Shown here: in pieces, positions 17,395-27,806 of the stretch
How the letters are laid out: every line of letters starts with the position of its first letter
Position numbering within the stretch: the first letter of the stretch is position 1
Assembly (NCBI GenBank): GCA_013141015.1
Contig: JABFRT010000001.1
Span: 1-64,000, forward strand
DNA: 64,000 nt
Reading direction: 5' to 3'
Source: Hyphomicrobium sp.
GTDB lineage: Bacteria > Pseudomonadota > Alphaproteobacteria > Rhizobiales > Hyphomicrobiaceae
Notes under the pieces: model-generated
Databases searched by the model: none
What the model saw: the letters and a program-made list of their open reading frames with translations, nothing else
What the model was told of the DNA's origin: nothing
Program-made: the position numbers and the translations under genes

Positions 17395-18215
17395 ACACGC
17401 GTTTCTCCTGGTTCAACGTCACGTCGATCGTGCTTGGCTTTGCATTCCTCTATATCCCGATCCTGTTGCTGGTGATCTACAGCTTCAACGATTCCAAGCT
17501 GGTTACGGTCTGGGGCGGGTGGTCGACAAAGTGGTACGAAGGGCTACTCAAAAATGATGCGCTGATCGATGCGGCGGGCGTGACGGTACGCGTGGCGCTC
17601 GTGTCTGCAACTATTGCCACGATCCTCGGCACGCTTGCGGCAATAGTCTTGATCCGCTTGGGCCGGTTCCGCGGGCGCACGCTGTTCTCGGGTCTGGTGT
17701 TCGCGCCGCTGGTCATGCCGGAGGTGATAACCGGCCTGTCACTGCTGTTGCTATTTGTGGCGCTTGGCTTTGACCGCGGTTTTTGGACCGTCACCATTGC
17801 TCACGCCACGTTCTCAATGTGCTTTGCGGCCGTCGTTGTGCAATCGCGCTTGCTCGATTTCGACAAGTCGGTCGAGGAAGCGGCCATGGATTTGGGCGCG
17901 CCGCCGCTTCGGACCTTCATGGAAGTAACACTGCCGATTATTGCGCCGGCTGTGATCTCCGCCTGGCTGCTGGCTTTCACCTTGTCTCTCGACGATCTCG
18001 TTATCGCCAGTTTCACGACGGGGCCTGGTGCGACCACGCTGCCAATTAAAATCTACAGTCAGGTGCGCTTGGGTGTGACGCCGGAAATTAATGCGATCTC
18101 AACAGTCATGATTGCGTTCGTGACGGTTGGCGTGTTGCTCGCGTCCTACATGACCAAGCGGTCGTCGATGCTGCGCGAACGTGAAAAGCGCGCCGTTGAT
18201 GCGGGTGCAGCGTAG
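17391..18215 (+). CDS. potI: Putrescine ABC transporter permease PotI
   Basis: A 274-residue inner-membrane permease with about six transmembrane segments and the EAA coupling loop (EEAAMDLGAPPLRTF). The LSLDDLVIASFTTGPG stretch near the end is typical of PotC/PotI permeases. Its ATG overlaps the potH stop in an ATGA. The puuB gene follows after 8 bases, so import and the first oxidation step are on one transcript. Confidence 0.93.
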   Translation: MNTRFSWFNVTSIVLGFAFLYIPILLLVIYSFNDSKLVTVWGGWSTKWYEGLLKNDALIDAAGVTVRVALVSATIATILGTLAAIVLIRLGRFRGRTLFSGLVFAPLVMPEVITGLSLLLLFVALGFDRGFWTVTIAHATFSMCFAAVVVQSRLLDFDKSVEEAAMDLGAPPLRTFMEVTLPIIAPAVISAWLLAFTLSLDDLVIASFTTGPGATTLPIKIYSQVRLGVTPEINAISTVMIAFVTVGVLLASYMTKRSSMLREREKRAVDAGAA

Positions 18216-18223
18216 GCAATTGC

Positions 18224-19492
18224 ATGGTTGAACATCACGTCTCGTCCTACTACGCCGCGACGGTCAATGACCGGACGGCGTACCCCCAACTCAAAGGTGC
18301 GATCAAAGCCGACATTTGTGTCGTGGGCGGCGGGTTCTCCGGGATCTCTGCGGCGCTGACATTGGCGGAGCGCGGCTATCAGGTTGTGTTGGTGGAAGCC
18401 AACCGCATCGGCTGGGGCGCATCCGGGCGCAATGGTGGGCAAGTCATTGCCGGCATCAGCGGCGAGCACAACATTGCCCGCCAGTTTGGCGCAGACGGAA
18501 CGAATCTGCTGCGCGATATCCGCTATCGTGGCCACGACATTATCGAAAGCCGGATAGCCAAGTACGCCATCGATTGCGATTTCCGGCGCGGCTGGATGGA
18601 AGCGGCCGCCCGCCCGCGCCACATGGATGGCCTCAGACGTTACGTCGATGAGCGGCGCGCGGAGGGTGACGAACTCGAAATTGTTGAGCCCGGAGATATC
18701 GGCCGTGTGCTCGGCACCAATATCTATCACGGCGGCTATATAGACCGGCGCAGCGGCCATCTGCATCCGCTTAACCTGTGCATGGGCGAAGCGCGAGCTG
18801 CCGCCAGCATCGGCGTCAGGATTTTCGAAGACAGCGCGGCGTTGCAGATCAACGGTGGCGCCAAACCCTACGTGGTGACGGCGCAGGGCCGCGTTGATGC
18901 GGGCGCAATTGTTCTGGCGGGAAGCACGGATCACGCATTCCAGCGCGGCCGCCTGCGCGGGCTGACGTTCCCGACCGGCAGCTACATCATAGCAACCGAA
19001 CAGCTGACGGAGGCCGAAGCGCAGGCGGTCAATCCACAAAATCTGGCGGTTGCAGACAGCAACATCGTGCTCGATTATTTCCGCCTATCAGCAGACCGGC
19101 GCATGTTGTTTGGCGGGCGCTGCAATTATTCAAACCGCGATCCCAAGGATTTGGCGGCCGCCCTCCAGCCACGGCTCGCTGAGATCTTTCCGCAGCTTGC
19201 GCACAAGCGGATCGACTATAGCTGGGGCGGGCGCATCGATATTGTGTTGACGCGTGTGCCAGCGATAGGGCGGCTGGAGCCAAACGTCTATTATCTGCAG
19301 GGCTATTGCGGCCACGGCGTCAATGCCACGCACATCGCGGCCGAGATCGTCGCGGACGCGATATGCGGGACGACAGAGAAATTCGATCTGTTCGATAAGA
19401 TCCGCCAAGTGCGCTTGCCCGTTGGCCGCTGGGCCGGCAACCAGATGCTGGCGCTTGGTATGCTCTATTACCGGATGAAAGACGCGCTTTAA
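18224..19492 (+). CDS. puuB: Gamma-glutamylputrescine oxidoreductase
   Basis: A 422-residue FAD-dependent amine oxidase of the DAO fold. The dinucleotide-binding motif ICVVGGGFSGISAALTLAERG lies at about residues 30-50, shown here as GGGFSGISAALTLAERG, and is followed by EANRIGWGASGRNGGQV, where a conserved turn packs on the flavin. The C-terminal FAD contact is in YLQGYCGHGVNATHIA. PuuB oxidises gamma-glutamylputrescine to the gamma-glutamyl aminoaldehyde, releasing ammonia and H2O2. It is last in the potFGHI-puuB run and is followed by a terminator. Confidence 0.88.
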   Translation: MVEHHVSSYYAATVNDRTAYPQLKGAIKADICVVGGGFSGISAALTLAERGYQVVLVEANRIGWGASGRNGGQVIAGISGEHNIARQFGADGTNLLRDIRYRGHDIIESRIAKYAIDCDFRRGWMEAAARPRHMDGLRRYVDERRAEGDELEIVEPGDIGRVLGTNIYHGGYIDRRSGHLHPLNLCMGEARAAASIGVRIFEDSAALQINGGAKPYVVTAQGRVDAGAIVLAGSTDHAFQRGRLRGLTFPTGSYIIATEQLTEAEAQAVNPQNLAVADSNIVLDYFRLSADRRMLFGGRCNYSNRDPKDLAAALQPRLAEIFPQLAHKRIDYSWGGRIDIVLTRVPAIGRLEPNVYYLQGYCGHGVNATHIAAEIVADAICGTTEKFDLFDKIRQVRLPVGRWAGNQMLALGMLYYRMKDAL

Positions 19493-19536
19493 GCGGCGTC
19501 TCGAAGGGCTGTTTTCTTGGAACGTGCCGCATAAAA

Positions 19537-19563
19537 AAAACCGGAGCCGCGAGGCTCCGGTTT
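19537..19563. terminator. Bidirectional terminator after puuB and the porin
   Basis: CCGGAGCC and GGCTCCGG pair around a GCGA tetraloop, with an A-run on the left and TTT on the right. It lies between two convergent genes and can serve both. Confidence 0.85.
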
Positions 19564-19592
19564 AGAATTTTCAACCGCTGATCAACCGCGAA

Positions 19593-20336
19593 CTATGGCA
19601 GCGTGACCTTGGCCGAGAAGACGAAGCGCGAGTCGCTCAGACCGTAGTAGGTATCGTCGGCAATTTGGTCGAGGTTCGTATCCCAGTAGCGGAAATCAAA
19701 GGTGAGTTTTTCGACGGCCAATGCAAGGCCGACGTTCCAGTAGACGTAGCTGTCCGTGAAGTCTGAAAAGGCACCAGCATTGTCTGTGTCCTCAGCATAG
19801 CCAAGTGTACCGCTGAGTGTTGGTGTGAAGATGCCGACTTCAGGCAGTGTGTAGCCGAGTGTGCCTTCAACGGTGAACGTTTCAGGATAGTTGGCTGCAT
19901 CCGGCGTATAGTACAGGGTGACAGTACCGTTCAGGTTCTTCATCAGCTCGGTCGATGCGCCGGCCTTGAATTCGACGTAGTCGAGCGATTTCACGCCCGT
20001 TACCGGGTATGTGTAGCCGATGATGCCGAAGTCGAATGTCACGGCACCCAGAACTGGCTTCAAGCCAGCATAGAGGTCGACTTCAAGAGGCTGATAGCCG
20101 TCGCCACTGACGTTCGACGCCCAGGCGCCAGCATAGAAAATGCCGTAACCGATATCGATAGAGCCTTGCGCCGCTGGCTTTTCATTGTTCAGCGACAGGC
20201 CGCGGAAGATATAGTCGCTTGTGGCGCCAGCAGTGAACGACCAGCTGAACTCGCGGGCGTCCTCGGCGCGTGCGGCACCCGTCAAGGCCAGCCCAGAGAT
20301 GGCAGCTGCACCCGCCAAAGCAATAAACTTTTTCAT
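19593..20336 (-). CDS. TorF-family putative outer-membrane porin
   Basis: A 247-residue exported protein. The start MKKFIALAGAAAIS with an end near GAARA is a signal peptide, so 20336 is preferred to 20366. The mature part has alternating amphipathic strands, opening with WSFTAGATSDYIFRGLS, which fits the TorF/Gcw_chp family of small beta-barrel proteins. It ends in SAKVTLP, without the usual final aromatic residue. The role in this family is not established; next to polyamine uptake genes it may let amines through the outer membrane, which is inference. Confidence 0.8.
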   Translation of the reverse strand: MKKFIALAGAAAISGLALTGAARAEDAREFSWSFTAGATSDYIFRGLSLNNEKPAAQGSIDIGYGIFYAGAWASNVSGDGYQPLEVDLYAGLKPVLGAVTFDFGIIGYTYPVTGVKSLDYVEFKAGASTELMKNLNGTVTLYYTPDAANYPETFTVEGTLGYTLPEVGIFTPTLSGTLGYAEDTDNAGAFSDFTDSYVYWNVGLALAVEKLTFDFRYWDTNLDQIADDTYYGLSDSRFVFSAKVTLP

Positions 20337-20539
20337 AGTTCGTAATCCCCCAGGATGGCCCGTCAAAGCCTAGCAAGGCTACAACGGCTTCGCGCAATAG
20401 AATCCATCTTTTATGGAAGCCGCAAACGCCGTGATCCCTCAAGCAGATCTTGGTAACTTGAACCACGTTACTTGGCAGAGTGGCCAAAACAGCACGCAAT
20501 CGGGGGCCAGATTGATTGCCTGCCTAAGTTTTGGGCGGC

Positions 20540-21010
20540 CTATGCGCTCAAAATCGAGGTCGGCAGCTGGCGGCTGGTGACCTCGCGGAGCGCGAAACTC
20601 GACTTCAGTCGCGCCACGCCCGGCAGCCGGGATAGCTGTTCTTTATGGATGCGCTCATAGTCGGCGAGGTCGCGGGCGAGCACGGTCAGCAGGTAGTCAT
20701 CATCGCCCGACATTAGGTGACACGAGACGATTGATGGGGCGCTAGACGCTGCCTTCTCGAACGCGGCCAGCAGTTCCTCGTTCTGGCTTTTGAGCGTGAT
20801 CTGCACAAAAACCGTCATTTGCAACCCAAGCGCGCGCCGGCTGACCTTGGCCTGATAGCCCTCGATCACGCCGCTGTCTTCCAGGGCCTTGATGCGCCGG
20901 GCAATCGCGGTCGCGGACAGCGGAACACGTTCGGCCAGTTGCACTTGGCTTTGCCGGCCGTCTTCCACCAGGGCGGCCAGAATGGCCCTATCAAGCGTGT
21001 TGATGGTCAT
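20540..21010 (-). CDS. Lrp/AsnC family regulator
   Basis: A 156-residue regulator. Residues about 4-60 hold the winged HTH (LDRAILAALVEDGRQSQVQ, then LAERVPLSATAIARRIKALE), and the rest is the RAM ligand-binding domain with HLMSGDDDYLLTV. It is divergent from alanine dehydrogenase, so it most likely controls that gene in response to alanine or another amino acid, as AldR-type regulators do. The ATG at 21010 gives the normal family start; the ORF track of open codons extends 20 residues further without family features. Confidence 0.88.
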   Translation of the reverse strand: MTINTLDRAILAALVEDGRQSQVQLAERVPLSATAIARRIKALEDSGVIEGYQAKVSRRALGLQMTVFVQITLKSQNEELLAAFEKAASSAPSIVSCHLMSGDDDYLLTVLARDLADYERIHKEQLSRLPGVARLKSSFALREVTSRQLPTSILSA

Positions 21011-21155
21011 GATCGATGGAAAACACCAATAGTGAGCAATTTTTCGCAGGATAATGGCGGATGTAGCCACTTTTCAAGTGAATTGCGCCATGTTCCAAAA
21101 CTGATATGCGTCTATATTGATGGGCATCTGTATTAGCCTGCTTCAGGAGACAAAA

Positions 21156-22280
<1,125 letters not shown>

Positions 22281-22288
22281 AGTGCCCG

Positions 22289-23794
22289 CTACTTTGTCGT
22301 TGGAAAATTGAACTGTGCCCCGGCACGGATACCGGTCGGCCAGCGGGCAGTGACGGTTTTTAGGCGCGTGTAGAAGCGCACGCCCTCAGGCCCATAAACC
22401 GAATGATCGCCAAACAAGGAGCGCTTCCACCCGCCGAATGAATGATAGGCGACCGGCACAGGGATCGGCACGTTGATGCCGACCATGCCAACCTGGATCT
22501 TGTCGGCAAAGGCGCGGGCCGTGTCGCCATCACGCGTGAAGATCGCAGTGCCGTTGCCGTATTCGTGCTCGTTGATCAGCTTTGCCGCGTCGTCATAGGT
22601 GCCTGCGCGCACAACGGCGAGCACAGGCCCGAAGATTTCTTGTTTGTAGATTTCCATGTTCTTGGTAACGCGATCAAACAGCGTGCCGCCGAGGAAGTAG
22701 CCGTTCTCATAGCCCTGCAGCTCAAGGCCGCGCCCGTCGACAACAAGTTCAGCGCCTTCATTTATGCCTTGATCGATGAGGCCAGAAATGCGCCGCTTGG
22801 CGTCGGCGGTAATCACCGGCCCCATCTCCGCGTCTGCGTCGGTCGATGGGCCGATTTTGAGATTGCGGACTTTTGGCATGAGTGCTGCGACGAGGCGATC
22901 AGCTGTTTCTTCGCCGACGGGAACCGCGACGGATATCGCCATGCAACGCTCGCCGGCCGAGCCGTAGCCTGCGCCCATCAATGCATCGACGGCCTGATCC
23001 AAGTCTGCGTCAGGCATGATAATCATGTGGTTCTTGGCGCCGCCAAGTGCCTGCACGCGTTTGCCCGTTTGCGTGCCGCGCGCGTAAACGTATTCGGCAA
23101 TCGGCGTCGAGCCGACGAAGCTGACCGCCGCGATGTCGGGATGATCGAGCAGCGCATCGACCGCTTGCTTGTCGCCGTGGACGACATTGAGCACGCCGTC
23201 AGGAAAGCCGGCTTCCTGGAACAACTCCCAAGCTAAGTTGACGGCCGACGGATCGCGCTCCGACGGCTTCAGGATGAAGGTGTTACCGCACGCAACCGCC
23301 ACAGGGTACATCCACATCGGCACCATCGCCGGGAAGTTGAACGGCGTGATGCCGGCGACGACGCCCAGCGGTTGCCGGTCTGACCAGCTGTCGATTTCCG
23401 GCCCTACGTTGCGGCTGTATTCGCCTTTCAAAAGGTGCGGAATTCCGCAGGCGAAATCGACCACGTCGATACCGCGCGCCAGTTCACCAAGCGCGTCGGC
23501 GTGGGTCTTGCCGTGCTCCTTCGAGATCGCGCGTGCGATATCTCCGGCGTGCCGCTCCAGCAACTCCTTGAACTTGAACATCGGCTTGACACGCTTTAAC
23601 GGCGGCGTGACGCCCCACTCGACTGCGGCCTTTTTAGCGGCCGCGACGGCGTCGTTGATTTCAGACGCCGTAGATAGCGGTAGGATCGCCGATTGCTCGC
23701 CGGTCGCCGGGTTGTACACCGGCGTTGTGCGCGTTGACGCGGACGTGATCTTGCGGCCGCCGATGGCGTTATGAAGTGTGGGCAGTGACTGCAT
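22289..23794 (-). CDS. mmsA: Malonate/methylmalonate semialdehyde dehydrogenase (CoA-acylating)
   Basis: A 501-residue aldehyde dehydrogenase. The FNFPAMVPMWMYPVAVACGN stretch and the catalytic Cys in GERCMAIS are typical of the CoA-acylating MmsA branch, which turns malonate semialdehyde to acetyl-CoA and methylmalonate semialdehyde to propionyl-CoA. It is last in the nine-gene minus-strand run and directly follows the omega-amino acid transaminase, whose product from beta-alanine is malonate semialdehyde. It converges with ald. Confidence 0.93.
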   Translation of the reverse strand: MQSLPTLHNAIGGRKITSASTRTTPVYNPATGEQSAILPLSTASEINDAVAAAKKAAVEWGVTPPLKRVKPMFKFKELLERHAGDIARAISKEHGKTHADALGELARGIDVVDFACGIPHLLKGEYSRNVGPEIDSWSDRQPLGVVAGITPFNFPAMVPMWMYPVAVACGNTFILKPSERDPSAVNLAWELFQEAGFPDGVLNVVHGDKQAVDALLDHPDIAAVSFVGSTPIAEYVYARGTQTGKRVQALGGAKNHMIIMPDADLDQAVDALMGAGYGSAGERCMAISVAVPVGEETADRLVAALMPKVRNLKIGPSTDADAEMGPVITADAKRRISGLIDQGINEGAELVVDGRGLELQGYENGYFLGGTLFDRVTKNMEIYKQEIFGPVLAVVRAGTYDDAAKLINEHEYGNGTAIFTRDGDTARAFADKIQVGMVGINVPIPVPVAYHSFGGWKRSLFGDHSVYGPEGVRFYTRLKTVTARWPTGIRAGAQFNFPTTK

Positions 23795-23830
23795 GGTACT
23801 CAGGTCTTTCGTGGGGGCCGAGGGGCTTGC

Positions 23831-25153
23831 TTAGTATGAGGCCTTCAGAACCGTGGTCAGCGTATCGAACAGCTGATCGATCTCGGATTTCGAAATGATC
23901 AGCGGCGGCGAAATCGCGATGATGTCGCCGGTCTGGCGGACGAGCAAATTGCTCTCAAAAGCTTTGACGAAGCGCTCATAGGCCCGCCTGGTTGGTTCGC
24001 CCGGCACCGGATCAAACTCGATGGCGCCGACGAGGCCGATGTTGCGGATGTCGATAATGTGCGGCAGGCCCTTCAAGGCGTGCAGGCGCTCTTCCCAGTA
24101 GGGTGCGAGTCCGGCGGCGCGCGTCAGTAAGCCTTCGTCCTGGTAAGTATCAAGCGTGCCGAGAGATGCCGCGCACGCCATCGGATGGCCCGAGTAGGTA
24201 TAGCCGTGGAAGAAGTCGATGACATGTGGTGGGCCGTTCATGAACGCGTCGTGCAGCTTTGATTTGACGAACACCGCGCCCATCGGAATGACGCCGTTGG
24301 TGATGCCTTTGGCTGTGGTGATGATGTCGGGCGAGACGCCGAAGTAGTCGGTGCCGAACGGTGTGCCAAGGCGGCCGAAGGCGGTGATGACTTCGTCAAA
24401 GATCAGCAGAATATCGTGCTTAGCGCAGATCGCAGCGAGGCGGTTGAGATAGCCCTTCGGCGGAATGAGTACGCCTGTTGAGCAGGCGACAGGCTCGACG
24501 ATGCAGGCGGCGATTGTTGACGCATCATGCAGCGCGACCAACCGTTCCAGATCGTCGGCCAGTTCTGCGCCATGCTCGGGAATGCCGCGCGAATAGGCAT
24601 TTTTTGACAGGTCATGGGTGTGGCGGATGTGATCGACGCCGGCGACGGACGCACCGAACATCTTGCGGTTGTTTGATATGCCGCCGACCGACATTCCGCC
24701 GAAGTTGACGCCATGGTAGCCGCGCTCGCGGCCGATCAAACGGACCTTGGTGGCGTTGCCTTTGGCGCGGTGATAGGCAAGCGCCATTTTGAGCGCCGTC
24801 TCGACAGATTCAGATCCCGAGTTTGTGAAAAACACATGATCGAATCCTTCAGGCGCGATGTTGACGAGACGTGAGGCGCACTCGAACGCCTTGTCGTGGC
24901 CCATCATAAACGTGCCGGCAAAATCGAGCGTCGCCGCCTGCTTCTGAATGGCTTCGACAATCTTCGGGCGGCAGTGCCCGGCGTTGACGCACCAAAGTCC
25001 AGAGGTTCCGTCCAGCACGCGGCGTCCGTCATCGGTGATGTAGTGCATACGTTCGGCGCCGGTAAAAATGCGCGGGTTTTTCTTGAACTGCTGGTTGGCC
25101 GTGAACGGCATCCAGAAGGCGGATAGGTCGTTGGCTTTATGCTGGACGTTCAT
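23831..25153 (-). CDS. Omega-amino acid (beta-alanine)-pyruvate aminotransferase
   Basis: A 440-residue class III PLP aminotransferase. The opening SAFWMPFTANQQFK and the GTSGLWCVNAGHC stretch match beta-alanine:pyruvate transaminases. PLP-binding parts are seen: SGSESVETALKMA, YHGVNFGG, FDEVITAFGR and Lys in ITTAKGITNG. It should move the amino group of beta-alanine or similar omega-amino acids to pyruvate, giving malonate semialdehyde and alanine. Its neighbour mmsA uses the first and ald the second product. Confidence 0.9.
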   Translation of the reverse strand: MNVQHKANDLSAFWMPFTANQQFKKNPRIFTGAERMHYITDDGRRVLDGTSGLWCVNAGHCRPKIVEAIQKQAATLDFAGTFMMGHDKAFECASRLVNIAPEGFDHVFFTNSGSESVETALKMALAYHRAKGNATKVRLIGRERGYHGVNFGGMSVGGISNNRKMFGASVAGVDHIRHTHDLSKNAYSRGIPEHGAELADDLERLVALHDASTIAACIVEPVACSTGVLIPPKGYLNRLAAICAKHDILLIFDEVITAFGRLGTPFGTDYFGVSPDIITTAKGITNGVIPMGAVFVKSKLHDAFMNGPPHVIDFFHGYTYSGHPMACAASLGTLDTYQDEGLLTRAAGLAPYWEERLHALKGLPHIIDIRNIGLVGAIEFDPVPGEPTRRAYERFVKAFESNLLVRQTGDIIAISPPLIISKSEIDQLFDTLTTVLKASY

Positions 25154-25201
25154 CGGGCGTCTCCGGTCGGAATGTCTTGCAAATCTGAAGTCGTGGTGTG
25201 G

Positions 25202-26497
25202 CTATGAGGTCCGGCTGATCGCTTCGATCAGGCTTTCGGTGAAAATATCCATGCCTTCCTCAACCAGCGCATCGCTGGCCGTCAGGGGCACCAGAAAGCG
25301 GATGACGTTGGAATATGTACCGCACGACAGCAGGATGAGCCCCTTTTCGTTGGCCGTTTTCAGAAGTGCCGAGGTCAGCGCGGCATCCGGCTGGGCGCTC
25401 GCTGTGTCCTTGACCAATTCCAGCGCACACATCGCGCCAAGGCCGCGAATGTCGCCAATGCAATTCAAGTTCGAGCGATCTTTCAATTGGCCAAGACGGC
25501 TGAGGATAATTTTGCCGATTGCGTTAGCGCGGTCGCACAGCTTTTCGTCTTTGATCACGTCGAGAACCGCATGGGCTGCGGCGCACGCAATCGGGTTGCC
25601 GGCGTACGTGCCGCCGAGACCGCCCGGATTGGCTGCGTCCATCACGTCGGCGCGGCCGACGATGGCGGCGAGTGGCAATCCGCCGGCCAAGCCTTTGGCG
25701 AGCGTGACAACATCAGCCTTAATGCCTGCATGTTCGAGCGCGAACATTTTCCCCGTCCGCGCGAAGCCTGTCTGGATTTCATCGGCGATCAGTAGAATGC
25801 CGTGCTCGTCACAGAGTGCGCGCAGATCGCGCAGGAATTCGACCGGTGCGATGTTGAAGCCGCCTTCGCCCTGCACCGGCTCAATGATGATGGCCGAGAC
25901 GTTGGACGCGTCGATTGAGTGTTTAAACAGGTGCCGCAGGCTTTGCAGGCTCTCCGCGTTCGAGACTCCGTGATATGCGTTTGGAAATTCGGCGTGATAG
26001 ATGTCGGGAGGAAACGGCCCGAAGCCCTTTTTATACGGCACGACCTTGCCGGTCAGCGCCATGCCCATGTGGGTGCGGCCGTGGAACCCACCTCCGAATG
26101 CAATCACGCCGGAGCGGCCGGTGAAGGCGCGCGCGACTTTGACGGCATTTTCGACGGCTTCTGCGCCGGTTGAGACAAGCATGGTCTTGGCGGGGCCGGA
26201 AACGGGTGCGATGGCGTTCAACCGTTCGGCAAGGGTGATGTAGTTCTCATGCGGGGTCACCTGAAAGCAGACGTGGCTGAAGGCTTTCAGTTGCTGTTCA
26301 ATCGCTGCAACGATCTTGGGGTGTTGATGACCGGTGTTGACTACGGCGATGCCAGCTCCGAAATCGATGTATCGTTTGCCGTCTTCACTCCAGATCTCAG
26401 CATTTTTTGCACGCTTGGCAAAAATCTGCGTGACGTTGCCGACGCCGCGGGGAACGGCTGCAATGCGCCGGGCCTGAAGCTCTGCGGAAGATGCCAT
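25202..26497 (-). CDS. gabT: 4-aminobutyrate (5-aminovalerate) transaminase
   Basis: A 431-residue class III aminotransferase with the GabT opening VGNVTQIFAKRA and IDFGAGIAVVNTGH. PLP-site patterns are STGAEAVENAVKVAR, FHGRTHMGMALTGK, IADEIQTGFARTG and the Schiff-base Lys in VTLAKGLAGGLP. It uses 2-oxoglutarate to convert GABA to succinate semialdehyde; the same family (DavT) converts 5-aminovalerate to glutarate semialdehyde. The neighbouring glutaryl-CoA dehydrogenase, 14 bases upstream in the run, makes the C5 role likely too. Confidence 0.92.
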   Translation of the reverse strand: MASSAELQARRIAAVPRGVGNVTQIFAKRAKNAEIWSEDGKRYIDFGAGIAVVNTGHQHPKIVAAIEQQLKAFSHVCFQVTPHENYITLAERLNAIAPVSGPAKTMLVSTGAEAVENAVKVARAFTGRSGVIAFGGGFHGRTHMGMALTGKVVPYKKGFGPFPPDIYHAEFPNAYHGVSNAESLQSLRHLFKHSIDASNVSAIIIEPVQGEGGFNIAPVEFLRDLRALCDEHGILLIADEIQTGFARTGKMFALEHAGIKADVVTLAKGLAGGLPLAAIVGRADVMDAANPGGLGGTYAGNPIACAAAHAVLDVIKDEKLCDRANAIGKIILSRLGQLKDRSNLNCIGDIRGLGAMCALELVKDTASAQPDAALTSALLKTANEKGLILLSCGTYSNVIRFLVPLTASDALVEEGMDIFTESLIEAISRTS

Positions 26498-26511
26498 GGG
26501 TACGTGTCTCC

Positions 26512-27711
26512 TTAAGAAAATGCTTGGATGCCGGTTTGGGCGCGGCCCAAAATGAGCGCGTGAATGTCGTGGGTGCCTTCGTAGGTATTCACCGCTTCGA
26601 GATTCATCATGTGGCGGATGACGTGATACTCGTCAGAGATGCCATTGCCGCCGTGCATATCCCGGGCTGCTCGTGCGATATCGAGCGCCTTGCCGCAGCT
26701 GTTGCGTTTCAACAGTGATACCGCTTCGGGTGCCAGCTTATTGCTGTCTTTGAGGCGGGCGGCATGCAGGCAGGTGTGCAGCGCCAGCGTGATTTCCGTC
26801 TGCATGTCGGCCAGTTTCTTCTGGATCAGCTGATTGGCCGCGAGCGGCTGACCAAATTGCTTGCGGTCCAAAGTATATTGGCGCGCCGCGTGCCAGCAGA
26901 ATTCAGCGGCTCCGAGAGCCCCCCAGGCGATGCCAAAGCGCGCATTGTTGAGGCACCCGAACGGACCTTTCATGCCGGAGACGTTAGGCAGCATATGTTC
27001 GGACGGCACCATCACGTCTTCCATCACGATCTGGCCGGTGACGGAAGCGCGCAACGAAAGCTTGCCGTCGATCTTCGGCGTTGAGAGGCCCTTCATGCCG
27101 CGTTCAAGAATAAAACCGCGTATCGAGCCGTCGTCAGTCCGCGCCCAGACGACAAATACATCGGCGAGTGGCGCGTTGGTGATCCAGGTTTTCGCGCCTG
27201 AGATTTGATATCCGCCGCTGACCGACTTCGCCCGCGTTGACAGCGCGCCCGCGTCCGAGCCGTGATCTGGTTCCGTCAACCCAAAGCATCCGATCCATTC
27301 GCCGGTTGCCAAGCGCGGCAGATATTTCCGGCGCTGCGCCTCGCTGCCGTAGGCATAGATTGGGTACATCACCAGGCTCGATTGCACGCTCATCGCCGAG
27401 CGGTAGCCGGAATCGACGCGTTCGATTTCGCGGGCGATCAATCCGTAGCAGACAGCGTTGACGCCTGCGCCGCCATAGTCCTCGGGGATTGTCGCCCCAA
27501 GAAAGCCCATGCCGCCAAGTCCGGTCATGACCGAGCGGTCGAACGTCTCGTTGCGGTAGTCGGCAAGCACGCGCGGCATTAAGCGATCCTGGGCGAAGCG
27601 CTTGGCGCTTTCGGCCAACATCCGCTCATCGTCGCTCAGCGCGTCGTCAAACAGCAAAGGGTCGCTCCAAGAAAAACTTGGAGCGATCAGAGCTGGTTCA
27701 TGCGTGTTCAT
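26512..27711 (-). CDS. gcdH: Glutaryl-CoA dehydrogenase
   Basis: A 399-residue acyl-CoA dehydrogenase. The sequences [17 protein letters not shown] and [10 protein letters not shown] match the FAD-binding middle domain. The catalytic base is the Glu in [13 protein letters not shown] near residue 377, placed as in glutaryl-CoA dehydrogenases rather than in short-chain enzymes. [18 protein letters not shown] is also typical. It oxidises and decarboxylates glutaryl-CoA to crotonyl-CoA. In a GABA cluster it points to cadaverine or lysine breakdown through 5-aminovalerate. No glutaryl-CoA-forming enzyme is in the window. Confidence 0.92.
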   Translation of the reverse strand: MNTHEPALIAPSFSWSDPLLFDDALSDDERMLAESAKRFAQDRLMPRVLADYRNETFDRSVMTGLGGMGFLGATIPEDYGGAGVNAVCYGLIAREIERVDSGYRSAMSVQSSLVMYPIYAYGSEAQRRKYLPRLATGEWIGCFGLTEPDHGSDAGALSTRAKSVSGGYQISGAKTWITNAPLADVFVVWARTDDGSIRGFILERGMKGLSTPKIDGKLSLRASVTGQIVMEDVMVPSEHMLPNVSGMKGPFGCLNNARFGIAWGALGAAEFCWHAARQYTLDRKQFGQPLAANQLIQKKLADMQTEITLALHTCLHAARLKDSNKLAPEAVSLLKRNSCGKALDIARAARDMHGGNGISDEYHVIRHMMNLEAVNTYEGTHDIHALILGRAQTGIQAFS

Positions 27712-27781
27712 GACGTATCATCACTTTACCAGAGAAGAACGACGTCGGTAGAGCCTTGCCTGTGAACCCTGGCGTATGAGC

Positions 27782-27801
27782 CGGCCGGGGGCTCCCGGCC
27801 G
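27782..27801. terminator. 8-bp hairpin after gabD
   Basis: CGGCCGGG and CCCGGCCG pair around a GGCT loop, directly past the gabD stop on the minus strand, in the 95-base gap before gcdH. There is no T-run, so it may be a processing or attenuation site within the operon. Confidence 0.45.
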
Positions 27802-27806
27802 CAGTT

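Noticed and set aside
18146-19039. 297-codon minus-strand ORF opposite puuB
   Set aside because: Shadow; it also crosses the potI 3' end.
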